64,000 nt of DNA, from positions 62,001 through 126,000 of the forward strand of contig CAVZPR010000002.1 in assembly GCA_963777285.1 (NCBI GenBank). The letters run 5' to 3'. This DNA comes from JAFARE01 sp963777285 (lineage in GTDB: Bacteria > Chloroflexota > Dormibacteria > Aeolococcales > Aeolococcaceae). Positions 8,971-15,292 of the stretch are shown here, piece after piece. Position 1 is the stretch's first letter, and every line of letters begins with the position of its first letter. The position numbers were made by a program, and so were the translations under genes. The notes beneath the pieces were generated by a model. That model was given only the letters and a program-made list of their open reading frames with translations. It ran no database searches and was not told where the DNA came from.

Positions 8971-9537
8971 ATGAAGCCAGGTCCGTCCACCGGCGACAAT
9001 GCACGCAGGGCCTTCACCATTCGCAGCTACCGCCGCAGTGACGACGCCGCAGTGCGGGAGCTGCACGAGGTCGCGCTTCGCCAAGTCGGAGCTTTCGTGG
9101 AGGGCGAGCACGGCAAGCGGTGGGATGCTGATCTCGATGACATCGAAGGCACCTATCTCACGACTGGCGGCCTCTTCTTGATCGGCGAGTTGAACGGAGA
9201 GGTGGTCGCCATGGGCGCACTGCGTGTTCTCGATGAACACACTGGTGAAATCAAGCGCATGCGGGTGAGACCCGATCACCAGCGACGCGGGTACGGCCGG
9301 GCCGTGCTGTGTCGTATCGAAGAGTTCGCGGCAGAACATGGGCTGCACGCGCTCGTCCTCGACACGGCGCCTGTGCAGCAAGCGGCACGCGCGATGTACG
9401 TTTCAGCTGGTTATGTCCAGACCGGCCGGGCCCAACGTAACGGATTCGATCTGATATTCATGGCGAAGCGGATCCCCTCGGTCGAACCCGAACGGTCTGA
9501 GCCCCCGCATGCGAATCCGCACTCCGATGTGGGTTGA
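8971..9537 (+). CDS. GNAT family N-acetyltransferase
   Basis: The 188-residue protein has the GNAT core: the beta4 strand LFLIGELNGEVVAMGALRVL near residue 72, then the acetyl-CoA binding motif A, KRMRVRPDHQRRGYGRAVL (R/Q-x-x-G-x-G/A as QRRGYG), followed by LHALVLDTAPVQQAARAMYV and the AxxxYxxxGY motif. The acceptor substrate cannot be read from the sequence. The ATG at 8971 is preferred over an upstream one 33 bases earlier because the added residues look random. It is a stand-alone gene at the end of the cargo region. Confidence 0.85.
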   Translation: MKPGPSTGDNARRAFTIRSYRRSDDAAVRELHEVALRQVGAFVEGEHGKRWDADLDDIEGTYLTTGGLFLIGELNGEVVAMGALRVLDEHTGEIKRMRVRPDHQRRGYGRAVLCRIEEFAAEHGLHALVLDTAPVQQAARAMYVSAGYVQTGRAQRNGFDLIFMAKRIPSVEPERSEPPHANPHSDVG

Positions 9538-9556
9538 GTTCTCGAAATAGCAAGGC

Positions 9557-9769
9557 CTATCGCGATCGACTTAGAAGGGGCAGCATCCGCTCCATCGATT
9601 CGGGGGTCGGATTCTGACAACTCTGATACACGGCCCATCGGCTGAGGAGCACGTCGGGCTGCACGTAGTTCAGCGCTGGAACCAACCGCAGATCCAGGAT
9701 GCCCTCGACGATGGCCTCGCGTCTGTCCGCGGTGCGGGCTCGAACCACGTCTTTCTTGCGCGCTCCCAT
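9557..9769 (-). CDS. Small hypothetical protein (70 aa)
   Basis: A short basic protein containing ADRREAIVEGILDLRLVPAL and SRWAVYQSCQNPTPESMERM. It has a plausible amino-acid mix and no competing frame of better quality, but no recognisable domain. It converges with the acetyltransferase gene (20-bp gap). It could be a random open frame. Confidence 0.3.
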   Translation of the reverse strand: MGARKKDVVRARTADRREAIVEGILDLRLVPALNYVQPDVLLSRWAVYQSCQNPTPESMERMLPLLSRSR

Positions 9770-10104
9770 GCAACAGCGAAGGCTACCCCGCGCTCCGCCA
9801 CGGCGGGGGCGAGCCCGACGGAAGCAGCCTGTCGATCCACAGGCCTCGCCCCACCTGGCTCAGCCGCTTGCCATTGCGACCGTCGCGGCGTTCGCCATCC
9901 TTTACGCCTCTGCTCGGTCTTCGCCGGCTGCCCGGTCTACATGCTGGAGCCTGCGCCGCCGTCCCCACGCCGGTCAAGGTCGCAGCGGCTCCGCCGTCCC
10001 TTCGGCCGCTCTAGCGGCCTCGGAGAACCCTGACCGGCGGGACCGTCGGCGCCTGTCAGCTCCAGCGACCGGACAGCTATCCGGCGACCGTGCAGGAGTT
10101 GCGG
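9770..10104. other. Stretch without a convincing gene
   Basis: About 335 bases between the small minus-strand frame and the zinc-ribbon gene. Open frames here are Arg/Pro/Ala-rich shadows. I see no RNA gene. The promoter for the leading-region operon starting at 10105 presumably lies here. Confidence 0.4.
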
Positions 10105-10296
10105 ATGACCCACGACGCCACCATCACCGTCGACCGCGACGGCATCGTCCACATCAGCCACCCCGATGCGTGGTGGTGCAGAGACTGTGGCCGGCTCCGG
10201 ATCTTGGACTGCTGGGACCGCTGCGAGCCCTGTGCAGCGGTTGAGCGTGCCGAGGCGCGCCGTATCGCGCACCTGGTGTGCAGAGAGCTCACATGA
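10105..10296 (+). CDS. Zinc-ribbon mini-protein (63 aa)
   Basis: The protein contains two Cys pairs, CRDCGRL and CDWR-like DCWDRCEPC, which fit a zinc ribbon, with a beta-hairpin ahead of them (ATITVDRDGIVHISHPDAWW). An AGGAG sequence lies 8 bases ahead of the ATG at 10105, which decides the start over the upstream ATG at 10090. The stop codon overlaps the start of the RadC-like gene (ATGA), so they are translated together. A DNA- or protein-binding accessory role in the leading-region operon is inferred. Confidence 0.65.
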   Translation: MTHDATITVDRDGIVHISHPDAWWCRDCGRLRILDCWDRCEPCAAVERAEARRIAHLVCRELT

Positions 10297-10781
10297 CGCG
10301 GCACAGCGACGGAACCAACGCCATCCGCGTGTCCACGCACCGCTTCAGCTTCCAGCTCGTGCGCGAGGCTGCTCCACCATATCCAATCGGTAGCGCGATC
10401 GCCTGTCCGCGTGAGGTCGTCGCCGTCGCGCAGCACGTGATCGGCGCTGAGATCACTGAGTGCGTCATCGCCATCTTCCTCGACGCACGTCATCGGGTGA
10501 CCGGTTATGCGGAGGTGGCGCGCGGAACCATCAACGCATCACGCCTGCAGCCGCGCGACGTGCTGGTCCCCGGGCTCCTGGCCAATGCGGCGGCGGTGGT
10601 TGTCTGCCACAACCACCCGTCGGACGACGTGTCGCCCTCGCGCGCCGATCGCATGGTGACCGCCGCGTTGCGGAGCGCGACTCAGCTTATCGGGGTTCCG
10701 CTCCTCGACCACGTCATCGTCACCGCCACCGAGCACTACTCCTTCCGCGACGCTGAAGGCTGGGACGCTGATGAGGCGTGA
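10293..10781 (+). CDS. RadC-type JAB/MPN-domain protein
   Basis: This 162-residue protein is a RadC-like JAB1/MPN metalloprotease-fold domain without the N-terminal HhH of full RadC. The metal-binding motif is clear: Glu in GAEITECVIAIFLD near residue 53, and HNHPSDDVSPSRAD near residue 109 (HxH...D). RadC-type JAB proteins are frequent in mobile elements next to ssb and antirestriction genes, as here. Their activity is unresolved. The ATG overlaps the zinc-ribbon stop codon. Confidence 0.85.
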   Translation: MTRHSDGTNAIRVSTHRFSFQLVREAAPPYPIGSAIACPREVVAVAQHVIGAEITECVIAIFLDARHRVTGYAEVARGTINASRLQPRDVLVPGLLANAAAVVVCHNHPSDDVSPSRADRMVTAALRSATQLIGVPLLDHVIVTATEHYSFRDAEGWDADEA

Positions 10782-11047
10782 GCTTTGGGAGGTCACTCCA
10801 GCCCGCCTCCATCAAAGGCCGCGATAGCGGATGTCCGCCGCATCGCGGTGGTGGCGGCCCGACATTGGTGCGCGTCCTGCGACTGTGCTGGGAGGGTGGA
10901 ACCCGAGCCCGAAACCGGCTAGCAGACCGGGCCACCGGCTGCGCGGCTGAAGTGCACTCGCCTTCGGCTCGGCCGCTCCGCACGGATGGCCGCGGCCTGC
11001 TGAACGCCGGGGCATCGGATTCCACCCCAAGCACAGGAGGTGCACCA

Positions 11048-11479
11048 ATGCCCCACAGGGCCTCGTCCACCGCCACGGCGCCGGATAGCGCCACCGCCAC
11101 CCCGACCGCTGAGGACGGCGAGCCGCAGCGCCGCACCCGCGGCACCGGCCTCAACCGGGTCCAGCTGATCGGCCGGCTGGTCCGCGATGTCGAGCTCCGC
11201 TACACGACCCAGGGCACGCCGGTGGCGAACCTGCGCGTAGCGACCAACGATCGCGAGCAGGCGGAGTTCCACGATTGCGTGCTCTGGCGCTCCACCGCCG
11301 AGTTCGCATCCACCTACCTGCGCCGCGGTCGTCTCATCTATCTCGAGGGCCGGCTCCACGGTGAGAGCTGGACCGACCGCGAGGGTGCAACGCGCTACTC
11401 GGTGCGCATCATTGCCGAGCGCGTGCTCGCCTTGGATCGCAGCCAGGGCTCAGCCGGCAGCGACGACGGGGAGCAGTGA
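11048..11479 (+). CDS. ssb: Single-stranded DNA-binding protein
   Basis: A 143-residue SSB with a 32-residue disordered N-terminal extension followed by the OB fold: LNRVQLIGRLVRDVELRYTT, PVANLRVATNDRE, FHDCVLWRSTAEFASTYLRRG, then LIYLEGRLHGESWTDREGAT. An AGGAGGTG ribosome site begins 13 bases before the ATG and fixes this start over longer upstream readings. The usual acidic C-terminal tip (DDDIPF) is replaced by SAGSDDGEQ, so interactions with host partners may differ. The stop overlaps the GTG of the ArdC-like gene (GTGA). In mobile elements SSB protects incoming single-stranded DNA. Confidence 0.92.
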   Translation: MPHRASSTATAPDSATATPTAEDGEPQRRTRGTGLNRVQLIGRLVRDVELRYTTQGTPVANLRVATNDREQAEFHDCVLWRSTAEFASTYLRRGRLIYLEGRLHGESWTDREGATRYSVRIIAERVLALDRSQGSAGSDDGEQ

Positions 11480-12438
11480 CAGCGGCAATAGGGGAGGCGC
11501 GCAGCCTCCCCCTTCTCACCGTTTCTGAGCTTCCAGCGCGCGGTGACGCTCTTCCTCACACGACTGCTGACCCGCAGCTGAGCAGCCGTGCAGACGTGCT
11601 CGCTCGCCTCGAGGCAGGCGTACGCGAGCTCACCACGTCGGAGGGCTGGCGTCGCTGGCTCAAAGTGCAATCGAGGTTCTGGAAGTACTCGATGGGGAAC
11701 GCGCTGCTCATCGCGATGCAGCGGCCGGATGCGACCCTGGTAGCCGGGTATCAGCGCTGGCGCGAGCTCGGCCGGCAGGTCCGCACCGGCGAGCACGGCA
11801 TCCGCATCCTTGCCCCCTGCCGGTATCGCACCCGAGAGCGCATGGACAACCTTGGCGCTGACAACGAGGCCAACGAAATCGTGCGCGGCTTTCGAGTGGC
11901 CGTGGTCTTCGCGCTTGAGCAGACTGAGGGCGCGCCGCTCCCGGCGATGCCCATCACCCGAGTGAGTGGCGAGATCGATGCCGGACGCTTCGAGGTGCTT
12001 TGTGGATACGCAGCGGAGCTTGGATACAGCACTGCGTTTGCCGATTTCGCGGCGACACCGAGCAAGTGTGGCGAGACCAACTTCACCACCCGAACGGTGA
12101 CACTGCGCTGCGACCTGCGCCCGGCGCATCGCGTCAAGACGATGCTTCACGAGCTTGCCCACATCTCACTCGAGCACAACGCGTGCGCCCTGGGCGCGCG
12201 CAGCCTGGCAGAGCTCGAAGCCGAGTCGGTTGCCTGGATCTGTTGCGACGCCATCGGCATCACCGCAGACAGGTACTCGTTCGCGTACGTCGCGTCTTGG
12301 GCGGGTGGCGGTGACGAGGCCATCGCCGGCATCAAACACTCGGCGCAGCGGATCCAGCGCATTAGCCGACTGCTCCTGGAGCGTGTCGGGACAACCACCA
12401 CCGGCGGTGGAGCCATCAGCCGAGCGGGAGACGCGTGA
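11476..12438 (+). CDS. ArdC-type antirestriction protein / zincin metallopeptidase
   Basis: The 320-residue protein has the two ArdC parts. Residues about 35-130 match the N-terminal ssDNA-binding domain (FWKYSMGNALLIAMQ then WRELGRQVRTGEHGIRILAP). Residues about 215-270 carry a gluzincin motif, MLHELAHISLEHN (HExxH near residue 224) with a downstream AELEAESVAWI glutamate helix. ArdC proteins of conjugative plasmids protect entering DNA from host restriction. Here the gene is translationally coupled to ssb. Its end overlaps the 3' end of the convergent OB-fold gene by 23 bp. Confidence 0.88.
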   Translation: MTAAIGEARSLPLLTVSELPARGDALPHTTADPQLSSRADVLARLEAGVRELTTSEGWRRWLKVQSRFWKYSMGNALLIAMQRPDATLVAGYQRWRELGRQVRTGEHGIRILAPCRYRTRERMDNLGADNEANEIVRGFRVAVVFALEQTEGAPLPAMPITRVSGEIDAGRFEVLCGYAAELGYSTAFADFAATPSKCGETNFTTRTVTLRCDLRPAHRVKTMLHELAHISLEHNACALGARSLAELEAESVAWICCDAIGITADRYSFAYVASWAGGGDEAIAGIKHSAQRIQRISRLLLERVGTTTTGGGAISRAGDA

Positions 12439-12922
12439 AGCGTGGCTCATCCGTGCCATGCACAGCTCCGCTAGGTGACCGCTCGACATATGTGAGAACC
12501 GGGCCGCGCCGCTTGGTGCCACTAACCGTCGTCGAGCGCACCCAGACGAGCCGTTCCCGGACGGTGCCGATTGCAATGCGACGCCAGTGTCCGGCTCGCG
12601 CGTGCGCGCGTGGTGGGGCATGGGATCCGAGTGGCGGCGTGTCGGCCGGAGGTTCCGGCGCGTCCCCCGTCGGCCACAGATCGCTGGCGACAACAACGAC
12701 ACGCCGAGCAGCATCGCGTTGCAGCCGCCCGGTGACGTAAACGGCCTGGCCCACGGATAGCCGCTCGGCCACACCGGCGAGGCCACCCAGCGCCACCACC
12801 CGGTGACGCTCACGCACGGCGACCTGTTGGGCGGCGGTCACGACAAGGACCGCGAAGCCGCCAGCATCTGTGCGCCGGAAAGGGCGAGCAGCGACGAGCC
12901 CCATGAGATACACGGCATTCAC
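12416..12922 (-). CDS. Second SSB-like OB-fold protein
   Basis: Residues 1-85 follow the SSB pattern: NAVYLMGLVAARPF, FAVLVVTAAQQV, HRVVALGGLAGVAERLSVGQ and AVYVTGRLQRDAARRVVVV. The C-terminal half is proline- and arginine-rich and ends in SGAVHGTDEPRFTRLPLG. I chose the GTG at 12922 because OB-fold SSBs start within one or two residues of this strand; a GTG at 12934 is also possible. It is divergent from parA across the first GTAAGC promoter. It may be an accessory SSB or PriB-like protein of the element. Confidence 0.65.
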   Translation of the reverse strand: MNAVYLMGLVAARPFRRTDAGGFAVLVVTAAQQVAVRERHRVVALGGLAGVAERLSVGQAVYVTGRLQRDAARRVVVVASDLWPTGDAPEPPADTPPLGSHAPPRAHARAGHWRRIAIGTVRERLVWVRSTTVSGTKRRGPVLTYVERSPSGAVHGTDEPRFTRLPLG

Positions 12923-12984
12923 GCTCAGGCACAAACGGTAGCTCGGCTCGAGCCGACATGCCGTGTTAGCTTGGGTGCGCTGTC

Positions 12985-13022
12985 AAAGTGTAAGCGCTGT
13001 GTAAGCACACGGACGCTATGGT
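12985..13022 (+). promoter_or_regulatory. GTAAGC-N5-GTAAGC promoter module, copy 1 (parA)
   Basis: AAAGTGTAAGC is followed by five bases, GTAAGCA, nine bases and the -10-like TATGGT at 13017-13022. The two GTAAGC hexamers lie at 12990 and 13001. The same layout with identical spacing occurs upstream of mobF and of the HTH gene. It drives parA toward the right, giving a leader of roughly 65 bases that contains the inverted repeat at 13036-13062. Confidence 0.7.
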
Positions 13023-13035
13023 TCGACCTGTTCCG

Positions 13036-13062
13036 CGTGTTGCGCGGGTTACACGCAACACG
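13036..13062. repeat. Inverted repeat in the parA leader
   Basis: CGTGTTGCG (13036-13044) and CGCAACACG (13054-13062) form a perfect 9-bp inverted repeat with a 9-base spacer. It lies between the promoter and the parA start. It could be a protein-binding site (parS/parC-like centromere or operator) or an RNA hairpin in the leader. It does not match the classical chromosomal parS consensus. Confidence 0.55.
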
Positions 13063-13094
13063 TGGGGTTCGCACCATACGAGGGTCAGGCGGCC

Positions 13095-13856
13095 ATGCGA
13101 GCAATTGCAACGGTCAATCACAAGGGTGGGTCGTGCAAAACCACGACGGCGGTGAACCTCAGCGCGGCCTTGGCCGAGACCGGTCGCCGCATCCTGCTGC
13201 TCGATCTCGACCCGCAGGCTTCAGCGACGAGCTGGATGGGAGTTGAAGATGGCGGGCGCGGGCTGCTGGACGCCCTGGTCGGATGGAGAGGCTTGACCGA
13301 CGCTGTGCGCACCACAGGCACACCCGGCGTCGAGCTGGTGCCCTCCTCGGCCTGGCTGCTCGGCGCGGAGCGCGCGCTGGCCGACGTCAAGGCAGCGGAA
13401 ATGAGGCTCGCCCAACTAGTGGGCGAGCTGCCGCTGCGCTGGGATTACCTTCTGATCGACTGTCCTCCCGCGCTCGGCGTGCTCACGGTCAGCGCCCTGG
13501 CCAGCGTGGCGGAGCTGCTGATCCCAGTCGAGGCCCACGTCATGGCGCTGAGTGGTCTCGCCCAGCTGCTCCATGGGGTAGACGCAGTCCGCCAACGGCT
13601 CAACCCGGCCCTCGCAATCGGCGGCATCGTGGCGTGCCGCTTCGACGGCCGGACGCGACACTGTCGCGAGGTGCTCGACCGACTCCACGAGCGATTCGGC
13701 GACCTGGTGCGCACAACCGTCATCCGTGAAAACGTGCGCCTGGCGGAGTGCCCCTCGTTCGGCCAGCCGATTACCCGCTACGACCCGCGCAGCTCGGGAG
13801 CGGCCGACTACCGCGCCCTCGCCCGCGAGGTGATCGCAGCCGAAGCGATGGCATGA
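13095..13856 (+). CDS. parA: ParA-family partition ATPase
   Basis: The 253-residue protein has the deviant Walker A KGGSCKTTTAVNL near residue 9 with the signature lysine, the A' motif LLLDLDPQASATSW, and Walker B YLLIDCPPALGVLT near residue 118. It has no N-terminal HTH domain, so it is the short type (Ib-like or Soj-like), which is usually paired with a small DNA-binding partner. Such a partner overlaps its stop codon (ATGA). I chose the ATG at 13095 over the GTG at 13062 because ParA proteins begin directly with this strand. It partitions the element when episomal or stabilises it. Confidence 0.92.
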   Translation: MRAIATVNHKGGSCKTTTAVNLSAALAETGRRILLLDLDPQASATSWMGVEDGGRGLLDALVGWRGLTDAVRTTGTPGVELVPSSAWLLGAERALADVKAAEMRLAQLVGELPLRWDYLLIDCPPALGVLTVSALASVAELLIPVEAHVMALSGLAQLLHGVDAVRQRLNPALAIGGIVACRFDGRTRHCREVLDRLHERFGDLVRTTVIRENVRLAECPSFGQPITRYDPRSSGAADYRALAREVIAAEAMA

Positions 13857-14191
13857 CCCGCCCGCGTCGACCCACCATTGGCAGCAATCCCCTCGACGCG
13901 GTGATACCGGCCCTCACCGAATCAACAGCAACGGCCGCCGGGGCTGCGCGCGCCCGGACCGTGAGCGTCGGCATTGCGTTCGACGTCCGGCTGCTCGAAC
14001 GAGCTCGGAACGCGGTGTACTGGACCCCTGGCCTCACGCTGGCCGGCTTGGTGAATCACGGCATTGCGCTGGCTGTCAACGAGATCGAGCGGACCAACGA
14101 CGGAGAACCTTTCCCGACGCGGAGTGGGCGCATGCGCACCGGCAGACCGCTCAGTCACGCTGAGGATCCCCGAAACGCCGACGCTCTTTGA
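13853..14191 (+). CDS. Ribbon-helix-helix-like ParA partner (112 aa)
   Basis: A small protein that starts inside the parA stop codon. Its middle part reads as a ribbon-helix-helix: a strand (ARTVSVGIAFDVRLLERARN) then GLTLAGLVNHGIALAVNEIE, with a basic tail (PTRSGRMRTGRPLS). In the short-ParA systems of plasmids this position is held by a ParG/omega-type protein that binds direct repeats upstream of parA and represses it. It is therefore a prime candidate to bind the GTAAGC repeats. No direct proof is in the sequence. Confidence 0.7.
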   Translation: MTRPRRPTIGSNPLDAVIPALTESTATAAGAARARTVSVGIAFDVRLLERARNAVYWTPGLTLAGLVNHGIALAVNEIERTNDGEPFPTRSGRMRTGRPLSHAEDPRNADAL

Positions 14192-14278
14192 CCTCGGGCG
14201 CGTATTGAGCGCTCAACGCTCGTTACGAGGCGCCCGCCGCTTGCGCGCAACGCGCTGGTTCCGCGCGATCAGCCCGGG

Positions 14279-15055
14279 TCAGCCGAGCGCCCAGCCGCGC
14301 TGGTTGGCGGCTTCGAACTGCGCCCGCGTCATCGGCACAGCCGCGCCGAGATGGACGTGGCCCTCCTCCCCCGCCATGGACCGCACCGAGTAGCACCGAC
14401 ACCAGCGGTAGCCCCTGCGGTAGAGCGTGCGCTCCTCGGGATCAGTCGCCAGCCAGCGCTCGGTCTCGTCGGCGGCCGCGACTTGGCAGAACACCTCGAG
14501 ACCACTGGGGTGGCGGACGACGAAGTGCCCGGGCTCCCGAGCCGCTCGGGTGAGCGGCCACTTCGTGAACTCGTCGACGGTTTCCGCTAGATCACCCACA
14601 TGGTCGGGGTCGAGCCACGACCACTCCAGATCGTTGCCTATCGCCGCTTGGGCTCGCCACCGGGCGAGCTCGACCTCCTCGGGAAGGGCCCGTCGCGCCG
14701 CGACGCCGACGATGCTGCCGCCGGCGACGCCGTTGTCGGCCCAGGCGCGGCCTGAGAGGCGGACACACGAAAGCCAGCCGTAGCGGGGATGGGCGATCAC
14801 CTGGCCCGGAGGGGGTGCGTCACCGACAAAGAGCGGAAGCAGCCACGGGACGTGCTCGATCGCGACCCAGGCGCAGCTCAGGTGGTACGCAACGCGTTCG
14901 AGGCGGTCGTAGCTGACCCGAGTCCCGATCGGCACCCCGGATCCGCAGCCACCGCAGCGGCTCTGGTAGCGCGCGGTGATGTGGACAAAGCGGGGTCCTG
15001 GTCCCTCCCATGACCGCTCCAGCGTCTCGATGCCAGTCTCGACAACCACCGTCAT
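14279..15055 (-). CDS. Hypothetical protein with a treble-clef-like zinc site (258 aa)
   Basis: Near residue 30 the protein has RYQSRCGGCGSGVPIGTR, then YHLSCAWV about 25 residues on, a CxxC...HxxC arrangement like that of small zinc-binding clefts. The rest is Trp-rich (WARWRAQAAI-like, EWSWLDPDHVGDLAETVDEF, RGYRWCRCYSV) without a domain I can name. The ATG at 15055 is chosen; a GTG at 15175 would add an unconvincing 40 residues. It is divergent from mobF and shares its upstream region with the second promoter module. Function unknown. Confidence 0.55.
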   Translation of the reverse strand: MTVVVETGIETLERSWEGPGPRFVHITARYQSRCGGCGSGVPIGTRVSYDRLERVAYHLSCAWVAIEHVPWLLPLFVGDAPPPGQVIAHPRYGWLSCVRLSGRAWADNGVAGGSIVGVAARRALPEEVELARWRAQAAIGNDLEWSWLDPDHVGDLAETVDEFTKWPLTRAAREPGHFVVRHPSGLEVFCQVAAADETERWLATDPEERTLYRRGYRWCRCYSVRSMAGEEGHVHLGAAVPMTRAQFEAANQRGWALG

Positions 15056-15203
15056 GGTCGCTTCAGCCCCCGCCAGCCCCGTCAACAACCGCATCCCGTC
15101 ATCCGACACGGCCTTATCCCCGCACACACCATGCACGCAACGTGCCTCGCCTCTGTCCCTCACAGACAGTTTCACCTGCGGTCACGACCTGCATCGCGTC
15201 GAG

Positions 15204-15241
15204 AAAGTGTAAGCGTTATGTAAGCAGATCGCAAGTATGCT
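15204..15241 (+). promoter_or_regulatory. GTAAGC-N5-GTAAGC promoter module, copy 2 (mobF)
   Basis: AAAGTGTAAGC, five bases, GTAAGCA, nine bases, then TATGCT at 15236-15241. Hexamers are at 15209 and 15220. The predicted transcript starts about 45 bases ahead of the relaxase ATG. Confidence 0.7.
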
Positions 15242-15292
15242 CCGGGGCGTGCTTAGCGCTGGTTTGGAAGCACCCGCACAGGGGGTCCGCCG

